Shown here in pieces: positions 20,301-28,016 of a stretch of DNA of 64,000 nt; the first letter of the stretch is position 1, and the number at the start of each line of letters is the position of its first letter. The translations under genes were made by a program, and so were the position numbers. Origin of the DNA: Candidatus Protochlamydia sp. (lineage in GTDB: Bacteria; Chlamydiota; Chlamydiia; Chlamydiales; Parachlamydiaceae); NCBI GenBank assembly GCA_013695355.1, contig JACDAQ010000007.1:1-64000 (forward strand), written 5' to 3'. The notes under the pieces are model-generated. The model was not told the origin of the DNA, searched no databases, and saw only the letters and a list, made by a program, of their open reading frames with translations.

Positions 20301-20737
20301 GTTTCATTTGATACAAAAAAACCATTTTTCAAAAGGGCTAGGGCAAATTTTCCATCACCCCTTTCAAGGTTTATTTTTATTTTTTCAAAAAGTTGGGGAT
20401 CGGGTACAGTTTCTCCCCACCAAGCTTTTGAATTCAACCATCCCTTTGCTTGTACATTAAAAATATTGTTAGTTTTCATATAATTTAAGATCGTTGCTAA
20501 AGAAAAAGAATACTCAGCAGCATTATCGGGCAGGCAATGAACGATTTTTAAGACAGTTTCATGTAAAGGTTTTAATTTATACTCAGGGCGAATGCGCTCT
20601 ACTAGTTCTTTGATAAGGCGACCACAATGATTTTTCTGCTTATTGCTTAGCACCTTGCGAAGTTCTTCTTCTTGAAGATTAATTATCTCATTCCATTTAT
20701 CTTCCTGAAATCGTTGAAAGGGCTGATTAATATCCAT
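14396..20737 (-). CDS. Giant ankyrin-repeat protein with C-terminal USP-type deubiquitinase
   Basis: A 2113-residue protein. Ankyrin repeats lie at ~145-415 (DGNTSLHLALLAGHSETAKELI; GNTPLHWACLHGNLEIATML). A very long helical middle spans ~430-1740, with coiled-coil stretches near 1410-1480 and no recognised domain. The C-terminal ~350 residues are a ubiquitin-specific protease (peptidase C19) fold: Cys box GITNIGNSCYLNSTMQVL with C1776, the QQIVLQFKRF strand, His box KGHYVAFIL with H2071, and D2087 in YRTSDKDV. The catalytic triad is therefore complete and correctly ordered. The predicted role is removing ubiquitin from host proteins or cleaving ubiquitin fusions, which implies secretion. The gene interrupts the Tol-Pal cluster together with the F-box-like gene upstream. 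Confidence 0.88.
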   Translation of the reverse strand: MDINQPFQRFQEDKWNEIINLQEEELRKVLSNKQKNHCGRLIKELVERIRPEYKLKPLHETVLKIVHCLPDNAAEYSFSLATILNYMKTNNIFNVQAKGWLNSKAWWGETVPDPQLFEKIKINLERGDGKFALALLKNGFFVSNETLGEFLFIASSRGERDFVKFITKNIYGNIRNIEQSELISIKNSCEDALLEASLCGETDIVIKLIDFGNKINKFILEENEHFDISSRNVDGNTSLHLALLAGHSETAKELIKLSINLNTKNFEGRTPLHIASVKKNKELSLILILNRATINIEDKNGLRPNLDILTVELKESILTGVTEKALALIQSDVPTKNDFLFLACKFDNLKVAFQLIEKKDINLINFKDQKGNTPLHWACLHGNLEIATMLIQNGADFLIANNEGQTPMSCASFEQSFFVKHSIAYIKKLDINFGTKIEYELGRPSPLITSDAVKVLFALTALLKGLENTQCIDLEKFIKNDLIYQNLTPYYGSYEKGDYLKRLDTAVSKGLLTLADHIGGSEFKQDFASYYAPTLSKFKFVFDNPFPTASREEKMKMVFLAKAQKTCSSLISNNKYYSKNVIESAILRYMNACQAKNIPFILPTEESILPFCFEVVIENALSTLPTETKEAIIALFNTMKGKNVPLTKDGQKRLVFLATQVASPKFAQGRPPAHFRAFNKFPTILRAMHISDVNALNNFLNDELLGEMFDTLQSDIFRNINAGELLDAALDHPEAAVLSVLTPVITSLLGGEELNEETVGIIQKIAEGFSNALSNQMQILNREDLRSVTRALEFTITASSDMIFDGLIEGIESAQKAEIEKPNEEPSLTQQLIQEAATYLFNQPTGVLDGLGASFGMGMLKQFISRDRLVKVVISLVIQILNQTIPYIISNKVKEFENQIKNLKLIENKSLAENKSLQTLNLQYDIFKSLSNLSPQLTALVGKILTHLTNNIDLEQAHSLIIQWQNYTVEASIDEKVNKEDAKKEAKAYIVNMLYESIITIIEEVQYATPDLVDGVLSGIQEIFSQGLRVNAFEEDYQFPVSSLVEEKQREKLTLEQTQLTQKIKNDLEKELIRLSTPGRFMKATISEDEFKKIQQLLPEFEKEFEGLFLNNPLISDLVAFVRIGNALLNNGYTTSEIAIGCKNYWEAQLRNNLSLTAPTESNQIYPFIFDAVIEILADDAIHSGKTRLGETILLKEKLQFYLNHRTINSTETPLNEKGKAVLKAMIDTLLDPEFCKGLPLLHPLVLVRFPLILQGVKLSDVDRLNSKKSEFIRKIMISESEVCFKKINIGNIKNGMLNNLQEFMKIMADPLVNVLTPGLSSEKKRENEGVVHEMISAFILTSPIQNLFIYATKMLKDYNLRGIELDVEFSVEGFANEIKNTLGRFLSTLNLGKLPASETANSMVLTEALLAVAQQFSEAQSLRTELAEYRSQLKQAQESIVNLHWEISKHELIASDTKKTDGEREYAREKVAKLSEKLPSLKLKLKKLEDQINPLIEEKKKEIASNKIANELEEMSGIKATGISWGITFGKVLDPSKTKMLETILKWVKPWISPLILSPVVKIINESTVKRNKNTALIQDLSQHSKNKLKLVSFIQLNNLSRLAKDELDKLTPDELIDNAQKALGNLIKEDSDKLLIAETIKANESKIVNLLFDIISSNLPLLNNISKFIDLVSFIAHLSNNPQKNVDQKKLISLCVESITVILDNTLIFENLIPTILDSLRRVQTLDLTPQWLEEVSKNTEEKEGLSSSQVTEEKASFIEGNLPKGITNIGNSCYLNSTMQVLIEIPAFREKIMNAQWVGFIKFKNEVKEEALRKNYYKLSNELDYIDWDNLEDVDLENLGREDIKLNEEQQLFMQNKVNEYSVAKKVQFALQNFVLSLDASLRPEDMSDSAAKLRQAIYDTGLFERDRLNEEQDASALIELLMFWLGVENPFEITRTFSLVNEELIESHPVGILQVPIQPGMDAQNQLNDLFNTKNINDPENAITINGTLQSQWNETVRIGSEPPQQIVLQFKRFKNDGAKIRDPINLPRDHIIDLSTGFERSGTISQARYKVTGAIQHVGNSIAKGHYVAFILKNEQWYRTSDKDVTKVNATDIDQMLAYSYVLFLEKV

Positions 20738-20847
20738 AAAAACCTTAGTGTAATTATTATAACAATTATTTAATAAATATTATAACAAATTAGAAAAAAA
20801 ATTAAAATAAAAATAATTAATAAATATTTAAAAAAATAGAAATACAA

Positions 20848-20890
20848 AAAGTAAAATGTTCAAAGTAACATGCAATTTGAACATTTTACT
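20848..20890. repeat. Hairpin, ACGCGAGTA family (copy 2)
   Basis: AGTAAAATGTTCAAA and TTTGAACATTTTACT pair perfectly. The right flank cgcgttttttg extends the family motif shared with 14324-14384. The hairpin begins about 28 bases beyond the stop of the F-box-like gene. Confidence 0.7.
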
Positions 20891-20918
20891 CGCGTTTTTT
20901 GTGAGCTTTTAAGAATTG

Positions 20919-22544
20919 TTATAAATAAGAGGCCATCTCTTTGTCAAAATTCTCGTCATCATAAGGATTGCAATCAATGATCTGTTGGATCGTCTCTTTT
21001 TCATTCATTTTTTGAAGAAACTTACAGATGGCAATTAAAAGTTTCTTGCCTTCCTGATGTATTTTTTTTATTTCTTCTTGATCGAGAAACTTTTCGTTTT
21101 TTATTTTATTTTCGATAGCAAAATAAATTGTTGAAGGTTTTTCTTTTATGGCTTTGGCAATTAAAAAAGGAAATACACTAAATTCATTTGTCGGGCTTTC
21201 TATTGTTTCTATGATTGTTGCCGAATCCATTAAGCCATAATAAATAAAGGGAAAGCAAATGTGAGTGTATTCGCTATCCGGATCGGTAATATTTTTAAGT
21301 TTGATTATCATTTTCCACTTTTCCGGACTGATGGGAAAGATGCCTTCATCATCATAGCTTGCGTCGACTAGCTCAAATAAAGAAAAACAAAGATTTTGCA
21401 ATAATACCCTTCTAAAATCAATCGGAAGAGCATTCAAAAATCTTATGATTTTTTCATCCACGTTGGGCTTGTTTTCCATTTTATGCAAGAATGACATAAT
21501 GGAATTTTCAATCAAATCATTACCTTCGTTGGGAATCGCATAAGTTTCAAAAAAAGAAGAGATATAAAATTCCAATTCCAAATCTATCACTTGATCTTGA
21601 CTTTCCATCCACAATAGCGCAGCTAGTTCAAGGGTTTGAGCAATGGCTTCATTTTTTAATTCTTCTGTCACGGTATGTTGGGAGGCTTGTATATGCGTAA
21701 TAAGGGTTTGAATTTCATGCAGCCATTCCCTGATCATTTTTAAATCAGATAAATCTTTTTGTAATGCGGAAGATTGGATGAGTCCTTTAATGGCCATGGA
21801 TTGTCTTTCTTTATTCAAGATATCACAGAGAACATCAATTGCTTCTTTCCAGCCATGCTGTAAAATAATCAATTGAAAAATACGGTAAAAACTATTTTTA
21901 CTACCCTCAGCAAGCACAAAGGCTATCTCCCAATTTTTAGTTAGGATCAAATGGTAAAAAAGATTGTGCATTAAATTGCTGGCCGATTCATTGAGGACTA
22001 TCTTTGATTCTTCTCCAGTAAAAGAGGTGCAGGCTTGTGCAATCATTTCATCCCGTGGTAGACTACCTTCGTTTTCTTTAGCGTAGGTTATAAATAAATG
22101 CAGAGATGAAGAAATCAAGGAATGGAGATCTTCTTGGATGTGAATGTTTGTTAAAATAGTTGAATTATTATTTAGATCATCGTTGATTTTTTTAATAAGA
22201 TTTTCCATGTGATGCAGCATGTAAAATTCTTCCTTTTCCTCTTTAAAAGATAGGTAAGGGCAAGACTCGATAGATAAGATAATGTGGGACACAATTTGTA
22301 AAATTTTTTGATTTCGCTCTGGATTATGGCATAAAAGGTTATTGTGTTCGACTGTTGCTTTCCAGCTTTTTGAGATTAGACAACAAACTTTCCAATCATT
22401 CCAACTAAAAGAAACATTTTTTAAAATTTTAATAAGCACATCATCAACGACGCCATCTATTAAAGGGCTTAAGACTTGTTCATTTTCAAATTCATTGCTA
22501 GTATGATTAATTGCCAAATCAAGAGAAAGACTAATCTTATTCAT
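20919..22544 (-). CDS. F-box-like protein, unknown C-terminal region
   Basis: A 541-residue protein with an F-box-like segment at ~32-68 (VVDDVLIKILKNVSFSWND, then VCCLISKSWKATV), close to the pattern in eukaryotic F-box and chlamydial F-box proteins. The remaining ~470 residues are helical, acidic and not recognised; no LRRs or kelch repeats are seen. There is no signal peptide. It lies directly upstream of the ankyrin/ubiquitin-protease gene on the same strand with 181 bases between, so the two form a ubiquitin-related insertion between tolB and the TolA-like gene. The F-box call is by eye and weaker than for the gene at 5313. Confidence 0.65.
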   Translation of the reverse strand: MNKISLSLDLAINHTSNEFENEQVLSPLIDGVVDDVLIKILKNVSFSWNDWKVCCLISKSWKATVEHNNLLCHNPERNQKILQIVSHIILSIESCPYLSFKEEKEEFYMLHHMENLIKKINDDLNNNSTILTNIHIQEDLHSLISSSLHLFITYAKENEGSLPRDEMIAQACTSFTGEESKIVLNESASNLMHNLFYHLILTKNWEIAFVLAEGSKNSFYRIFQLIILQHGWKEAIDVLCDILNKERQSMAIKGLIQSSALQKDLSDLKMIREWLHEIQTLITHIQASQHTVTEELKNEAIAQTLELAALLWMESQDQVIDLELEFYISSFFETYAIPNEGNDLIENSIMSFLHKMENKPNVDEKIIRFLNALPIDFRRVLLQNLCFSLFELVDASYDDEGIFPISPEKWKMIIKLKNITDPDSEYTHICFPFIYYGLMDSATIIETIESPTNEFSVFPFLIAKAIKEKPSTIYFAIENKIKNEKFLDQEEIKKIHQEGKKLLIAICKFLQKMNEKETIQQIIDCNPYDDENFDKEMASYL

Positions 22545-22625
22545 AATTAACCTTGTTTATTATAAAAATAAAAAAACGTTATCATATATTGAATTATTGA
22601 ACAAGATTATAAAATCGAAAATAAA

Positions 22626-23648
22626 TTATTCATTATTTAAGCTTACTAAAAAAGTATAGTGCGTAGCACCCTTAAAATGGATCCCAAAATTTGCAAATAA
22701 AATAGAAGGGAGGGTCTTTTCAATGTACGCTTTATTTTTTTGACTTTCGCTCGAAACCACTTCAATTTGAGTTACTTTTCCAGAACGGTCAAGGGTCAGT
22801 TTGATTTTAACAGCCCCATAATCAGGCAGGCGTAATCCCGATTTCAACCGGCCAGCAACTTCATTCCGGTAATTTATTTCAGAGGAGGATAGCTCAGTTC
22901 CTCCTCCATATTCTCCTGGAAGCGCATCAATACTTAAATGGCTGATAGGTTTTAGCGTTTGAGCTTCATCTAATTTAAGGGAAGGAGTTGTGTTGATAGA
23001 GTTGCGCGTTTCCGCTATTTTTGCTAGATTTTCTTTGGCTTTTGCTAACAAAGCTTGCTCTTTTTTGCGGGATGCTTCCTGTATAGCAGCTATTTCCTGT
23101 TGGTGCACCTTTTCAGCTTCCTTCGCTGCAAGTGCGTCTTTTTCACGCCTCTTTATTTCCTCTTCGTTTTTTTTGGGTGCCGCCGGCGGGGAGGCTGATT
23201 TAACGACCGTTTTAGGAATTTCTTTCTTTTCTGGTACGGGCTTTGGAGCAATTGCTTTGGGGGGGCTTGGTGGAATAGGCTTTGCTTCCGGTTTCTTTTC
23301 AATCGGCTTAGTAGGAGCAGAAGCTGGTTTTTTAAGAACCTCTTCCTGAACAACCTTTGAAGGCGGGGTTAAAGGAGCTTCCTCTTTCAAAGGCAAGGAT
23401 ATGGTCTTTTCTATTTGTTGTCCAGGTGGGGTTGCAGGAGGTTGGGGTTGGCCTGAGGAGTGAAATTGGGGATTTAATGCAACTGTGGAGACAACTACCC
23501 GCTGTGCTGTGTTTTTTTTTGGCGGTTCGGTTGTCCAGTATGTTCCTGTCCACAAGCCTATAAAATGCAATACAATAACGCAGCAAGCAATGGTCCAAAA
23601 AGACTTTTCTTCCCTGTATTCCAATCGTGAAGATAATATTTTGGACAT
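22626..23648 (-). CDS. TolA/TonB-like envelope-spanning protein (CT598-type)
   Basis: A 340-residue protein: an N-terminal inner-membrane helix (~17-38), a Pro/Lys/Glu-rich extended region (~60-160), an Ala/Lys/Glu-rich coiled coil (~160-215), and a C-terminal TonB/TolA-like domain (~250-340) with VKIKLTLDRSGKVTQIEVVSS. It follows exbD by 10 bases, and the whole order exbB-exbD-this gene-tolB-pal matches the chlamydial Tol system. It should transduce proton-motive force from the ExbBD motor to the periplasm. Low sequence conservation is normal for TolA, so the functional call rests mostly on architecture and position. Confidence 0.85.
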   Translation of the reverse strand: MSKILSSRLEYREEKSFWTIACCVIVLHFIGLWTGTYWTTEPPKKNTAQRVVVSTVALNPQFHSSGQPQPPATPPGQQIEKTISLPLKEEAPLTPPSKVVQEEVLKKPASAPTKPIEKKPEAKPIPPSPPKAIAPKPVPEKKEIPKTVVKSASPPAAPKKNEEEIKRREKDALAAKEAEKVHQQEIAAIQEASRKKEQALLAKAKENLAKIAETRNSINTTPSLKLDEAQTLKPISHLSIDALPGEYGGGTELSSSEINYRNEVAGRLKSGLRLPDYGAVKIKLTLDRSGKVTQIEVVSSESQKNKAYIEKTLPSILFANFGIHFKGATHYTFLVSLNNE

Positions 23649-23658
23649 AACACGTCTT

Positions 23659-24081
23659 TTAAGCTGGATTTAAGATAAGATCTAATTTGCTAAAGCCAGC
23701 TTCTTCCGCTGCATTCTTGACAGCTTGATAGGTGCCGAAATGGGCCTGTTTATCATGAAAAACCTGCGGCGTGACTTTGGGGAATTGCTTTTTCGCCGCT
23801 TTAAGCTGTTCTTTCAATAAAATAAGATTGGTTGGCTGTCGGTTGAACCTGATCGTATTATCCTTATTAACATGAATGGTAATGAGGCTGCTCTCCTGAA
23901 CGCCTGATGAATTTTGATGGGAAATCTGCGAGGCTTCGGCCAGTTCCACCTGGTCTTGCTCCAAAAGCGGGGCGATCACGATGAACATAATTAAAATGAC
24001 AAAAACTACATCGATCAAAGGCGTTAGATTAACAGTAGGTTCTTCGGGATGGGAGGCAAAAGATGAACGCATTCTTCTCAT
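23659..24081 (-). CDS. exbD: ExbD/TolR-family biopolymer transport protein
   Basis: A 140-residue inner-membrane protein with a single N-terminal transmembrane helix (~19-41) that contains the essential acidic residue D24 in VNLTPLIDVVFVILIMF. A periplasmic domain follows. It is the ion-conducting partner of ExbB in the motor that energises the Tol complex. Its start codon follows the exbB stop with no gap, indicating translational coupling. Length is typical of the family. Confidence 0.95.
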   Translation of the reverse strand: MRRMRSSFASHPEEPTVNLTPLIDVVFVILIMFIVIAPLLEQDQVELAEASQISHQNSSGVQESSLITIHVNKDNTIRFNRQPTNLILLKEQLKAAKKQFPKVTPQVFHDKQAHFGTYQAVKNAAEEAGFSKLDLILNPA

Positions 24082-24831
24082 TTAGGAATCCACTTTGCGG
24101 TATTGAATTTCCACAGCTGCTAAAATGTCATTAGAAAATCCTTCCATATCTGATCCGAAATCACGAATGGAATTTTTCAAATAATTATAGCCTACCAAAG
24201 CCGGAATGGCATCGATCAATCCCAGAACGGTTGTAGCCAGCGCTAAGGAAAGGCCACTAAGCACCATGTCGTGGGTTCCTCCCGTGTGTTGGGCTTGTAG
24301 CGCAGCAAATGTAGTCAATATCCCCCATACGGTCCCAAGCAATCCTAAAAAAGGGGCCAGGCTGACAATAGTGGAGAGGATATATAAGTTTTTCTCTAAA
24401 TTTTTAACCTGGCCGGTCATTTGAGTGGCGAGATGGGAAGAGACAAAATCAATGTCGCTCAAGGAAAGATAAACAGGGGTTTTTTCCCCTTCTTGCACTT
24501 TAGATGAATTAAAATGGCGATTTTTAGTTAGAAGATCTAATGATTGTTTTTTTAAAGTTTTATATAAATCTAAAAAAGGGTTAATGGAATTTTTTTGATT
24601 GATATTTTCAAAGTCTAAACTTAAGGGGCTTGATTTATGAAGTTGAAAAGCTTCATAAAAACGAAAGGCATTTTTTTTGGCCTGATAAGTCAGCCAAATT
24701 TTTTGAATTAATATCACCCAAGTGCATATTGAAAGCGCATATAATCCGATAAAAATTAGTTTTCCTAGGAAGTCAGAATCTGAATAAGCTTCAAAAAAAG
24801 GGTTGCTAGCTAATATATTAAATATGTACAT
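24082..24831 (-). CDS. exbB: ExbB/TolQ/MotA-family proton channel protein
   Basis: A 249-residue inner-membrane protein with three hydrophobic helices (~25-46, ~150-172, ~190-212). The second and third lie in the conserved MotA/TolQ block (LSTIVSLAPFLGLLGTVWGI and ALATTVLGLIDAIPA). It forms the channel with ExbD. It is the first gene of the minus-strand Tol cluster, divergent from dsbD across 130 bases that must contain both promoters. Confidence 0.95.
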   Translation of the reverse strand: MYIFNILASNPFFEAYSDSDFLGKLIFIGLYALSICTWVILIQKIWLTYQAKKNAFRFYEAFQLHKSSPLSLDFENINQKNSINPFLDLYKTLKKQSLDLLTKNRHFNSSKVQEGEKTPVYLSLSDIDFVSSHLATQMTGQVKNLEKNLYILSTIVSLAPFLGLLGTVWGILTTFAALQAQHTGGTHDMVLSGLSLALATTVLGLIDAIPALVGYNYLKNSIRDFGSDMEGFSNDILAAVEIQYRKVDS

Positions 24832-24961
24832 ACATTTGCAATTCCTTTAAACTTTGTTAATGATTTTACTTGATTGTAAATTCAAATTTAATTAATATTA
24901 TTTGACTTTGCTATGTAATTGGATACCTCATTGCCCCCTATTTGTCAACAGGAGATGTTGA

Positions 24962-27154
24962 ATGCTGTATTATATTCGTTTCTTCTTATTAATTCTTTCC
25001 TTGGCATCGCCTTTGCCGGCCATTGCTTTTGGCGGGCCCGCCCATGTAAAAGCGCAATTAGTTCAAGAAGAAGAAACAATTCAGCCGGGGCGTCCTTTTT
25101 GGGTAGCGATTCATTTAGATATTGAGGACAGCTGGCATGTTTATTGGAAAAATCCCGGAGATGCGGGAATGCCGCTTAAAATTGAGTGGAAACTTCCGGA
25201 GGGATTTGAGGCTGGTCCCCTGCAATGGCCTTTTCCTGAAAAGTTCACTTTGGCTGATATGGTCGGTTATGGCTATAAAGGGGAGGTTGTCCTTCTTACT
25301 CTTTTAACCCCCCCTGCCAGCTTAACTCTCAATGAACCGATTGTATTAGAAGCTCAAATCAAATGGCTTGTCTGCTCCGCTTTAAATTGTCAGCCTGGCT
25401 CAGCCACAACTTCGATTACTGTAAAGGCAAGCGAAACAAAGCCCCTCATTCAAAATGAGACCGTTGCATTTTTTGAAAAAGCCCGTTTAAAAATTCCCAA
25501 ATCTCATGCCCATGTTAAAACAGTACATAAAGAGGGAATTGTCCAAATCGAAGTGCCGCAGACTGTGCGGGATGCTCTGGTAGATCCTATTGTCGGCATT
25601 GATTTTTTTCCAGAGCATAAAGATGTAATCGATCATTCAATTGATCCTACCTTGGCTTTAAATTCAAAACATGGAAACCGTTACTATGTAAGCCTTAAGG
25701 GAGGAGATCAAATTGGAGCCGCACATAAAAATTTAAAAGGGGTCCTTGTTGTTCATACTGAAGAAAAGGTGCAGGCTTTTGATATCGATGCGCCTATGCT
25801 TCAAACGAAAGATAATGAAAATATTAATTTAGTCGAGGCTACAGCTTCAGGCAGCTCCTTTGCATTTGAAGGAGGGGTTGGATTAGCTCTATTTTTCGCT
25901 TTCTTAGGTGGTATCCTACTTAATTTGATGCCATGTGTTCTTCCCGTAATCTCTTTTAAGGTCATGAGCTTTGTTAAAATGGCTGGCCAAAGCCGCGCTT
26001 TGACCCTGAGGCATGGCCTTTATTTCTCTCTTGGTGTTCTGATTTCATTTTGGGTATTAGCCTCTGCCATGCTAGTACTCCGGACCTATGGCCAGGCTGT
26101 CGGCTGGGGCTTTCAATTGCAGGACCCGCTCTTTGTGATTATTTTAGCTTCCATCCTCTTTATTTTTGCTTTAAGTTTATTCGGTTTGTTTGAGTGGGGC
26201 ATGTTTTTTGCTTCCTGGGCAGGACAAACTGAGGTAGACAAGGCCAAGAAATCTTCAGGTTATGGAGGGTCTTTTTTAAGTGGGGTTTTGGCTACAGCTG
26301 TTGCGACCCCCTGTACAGGTCCTTTTTTGGGATCAGCTATCGGATTTGCCGTGACGCTGCCTGTTTTTCAATCGATGCTGATCTTTACTTCATTGGGGTT
26401 AGGGATGTGTTCACCTTACCTTATATTGGCGGCTTTTCCTTCGCTTCTCCGATTTTTGCCTAAACCTGGGGCATGGATGGAAGTTTTCAAAGAATTAATG
26501 GGCTTTCTCCTCTTAGCCACAGTCCTGTGGCTAATGTGGGTATTTAGTGCACAAACCAATACTTTCTCTTTGATCTGCCTGTTGGCCGGATTTTTATGCT
26601 TTGCTATTGGCGCCTGGATTTATGGCAAGGGGAGCGCCCCACTGATCAGCCGGAAAAAACGAGTGACGTCCTATGTTTTTGTCTGCCTTTTTATTTTTGC
26701 AGGCTTTAAATCCATTTTTCTTCCGAAATCCACATGGGATCAGGACATTTCCATTGGAAAGACTGGCCAAAAAGAGCAATTGAAAGGGTGGGAAGTTTTC
26801 TCTCCTGAAAGAGTGGCTGAACTTAGGGCGCAAGGTACCCCGGTCCTAATTGACTTTACGGCGAAATGGTGCCTGATCTGCCAGGCTAACCATATGGTTT
26901 TGGACTCAAAGGAAGTCAATGAGGAGCTCTCGAAAGCAGGAGTCGTCAAAATGATTGCTGATTGGACTAAAAATGATCCCATCATCACCACAGAGTTAAG
27001 CAAATTTGGACGCAATAGCGTGCCTCTTTACGTTCTATATGGAAATGAGAAACAGCAGGAGCCTGTGATACTGCCCCAGGTGCTAACATCAAGCGGAGTA
27101 TTAGAGCATTTAATCCAGGCGCTTCCCGAGCCGGAAATAGTTTTAAAGGAATAG
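24962..27154 (+). CDS. dsbD: Thiol:disulfide interchange protein DsbD/ScsB-like
   Basis: A 730-residue protein: signal peptide (1-~23), periplasmic N-terminal domain (~25-290) with DSWHVYWKNPGDAG and the cysteine pair in WLVCSALNC, an eight-helix membrane domain (~300-595) with C325 (LMPCVLPV) and C451 (ATPCTGPF), and a C-terminal thioredoxin domain (~625-725) with C637-x-x-C640 (WCLIC). It passes electrons from cytosolic thioredoxin to periplasmic proteins, important where envelope proteins are disulfide-crosslinked as in chlamydiae. An aggaga ribosome site precedes the ATG. It is followed by tatD after 7 bases. Confidence 0.93.
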   Translation: MLYYIRFFLLILSLASPLPAIAFGGPAHVKAQLVQEEETIQPGRPFWVAIHLDIEDSWHVYWKNPGDAGMPLKIEWKLPEGFEAGPLQWPFPEKFTLADMVGYGYKGEVVLLTLLTPPASLTLNEPIVLEAQIKWLVCSALNCQPGSATTSITVKASETKPLIQNETVAFFEKARLKIPKSHAHVKTVHKEGIVQIEVPQTVRDALVDPIVGIDFFPEHKDVIDHSIDPTLALNSKHGNRYYVSLKGGDQIGAAHKNLKGVLVVHTEEKVQAFDIDAPMLQTKDNENINLVEATASGSSFAFEGGVGLALFFAFLGGILLNLMPCVLPVISFKVMSFVKMAGQSRALTLRHGLYFSLGVLISFWVLASAMLVLRTYGQAVGWGFQLQDPLFVIILASILFIFALSLFGLFEWGMFFASWAGQTEVDKAKKSSGYGGSFLSGVLATAVATPCTGPFLGSAIGFAVTLPVFQSMLIFTSLGLGMCSPYLILAAFPSLLRFLPKPGAWMEVFKELMGFLLLATVLWLMWVFSAQTNTFSLICLLAGFLCFAIGAWIYGKGSAPLISRKKRVTSYVFVCLFIFAGFKSIFLPKSTWDQDISIGKTGQKEQLKGWEVFSPERVAELRAQGTPVLIDFTAKWCLICQANHMVLDSKEVNEELSKAGVVKMIADWTKNDPIITTELSKFGRNSVPLYVLYGNEKQQEPVILPQVLTSSGVLEHLIQALPEPEIVLKE

Positions 27155-27161
27155 TACGCTA

Positions 27162-27950
27162 ATGAATGGTTCCGCCTCTTTTTTTGATTCGCATGCGCAT
27201 TTGACATCAAACACATTGAATGAACAGGTAAATGCCATTTTAGAAAGGGCCCGGCTGGCCAGCATTCATGCAGTAATCAACATTTGCACAGATATTCTTA
27301 CTTTGGAAAGGGGGTTGAAGCTTTCAGAAAAATATCCATGGGTCTATCAGGCAGCTGCGACAACTCCTCATGATGTTGAAAAAGAAGGGGAGGCTGTTTT
27401 TGAAACCATTGCAGCCTGCGCAAGAAGTGGATCCCTTATAGCCGTTGGAGAAACCGGGCTCGATTACCACTATGAATACTCTGCAAAACAAATACAGCAG
27501 GAATTTTTGCGCCGCTATTTGCATTTGGCCTTAGAATGCCGGCTGCCTGTGATCATCCATTGCAGGGAAGCCTTTGCTGATTTTTTTGACATTTTAGATG
27601 CCGAATATCAAGTAGAGCAGAAGCATGCTCCCGGAGTTTTGCATTGCTTCACAGGAACAATGGCAGAAGCGGAAGAGGTCATTAAACGCGGATGGATGTT
27701 GTCATTAAGCGGAATAGTTACTTTCAAGAAAAGTATCGAACTTCAGCAAGTCGCTAAAGAAATGCCGCTATCTCAATTATTGATTGAAACCGATGCACCC
27801 TACTTGGCCCCACTAAAAAAGCGCGGAAAAACCAATGAACCTGCTTATGTGGTTGAAGTTGCCGCTTGTATTGCTGCATTAAAAAATCTTTCCATTGAAG
27901 AAGTAGCTCAAGCCACTTCTGACAATGCACGCCGCCTCTTCGGTCTTTAA
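27162..27950 (+). CDS. tatD: TatD-family metal-dependent DNase
   Basis: A 262-residue TIM-barrel hydrolase of the TatD/YcfH family. Metal-binding residues are visible: H11/H13 in FFDSHAHL, the glutamate of VGETGLDYHY, the histidine of VIIHCREA, that of LHCFTG, and the aspartate of LIETDAPYLAP. These proteins are 3'-5' DNases and possibly D-aminoacyl-tRNA hydrolases. It starts 7 bases after dsbD, probably co-transcribed. In C. trachomatis sdhC comes next; here two unknown genes intervene. Confidence 0.95.
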   Translation: MNGSASFFDSHAHLTSNTLNEQVNAILERARLASIHAVINICTDILTLERGLKLSEKYPWVYQAAATTPHDVEKEGEAVFETIAACARSGSLIAVGETGLDYHYEYSAKQIQQEFLRRYLHLALECRLPVIIHCREAFADFFDILDAEYQVEQKHAPGVLHCFTGTMAEAEEVIKRGWMLSLSGIVTFKKSIELQQVAKEMPLSQLLIETDAPYLAPLKKRGKTNEPAYVVEVAACIAALKNLSIEEVAQATSDNARRLFGL

Positions 27951-28016
27951 CCTTTCTTTTCTCTTTTAGGCTCAGGCCGACTAAAGCATGAGATAAAACC
28001 GCGAGTATGTTAATTT

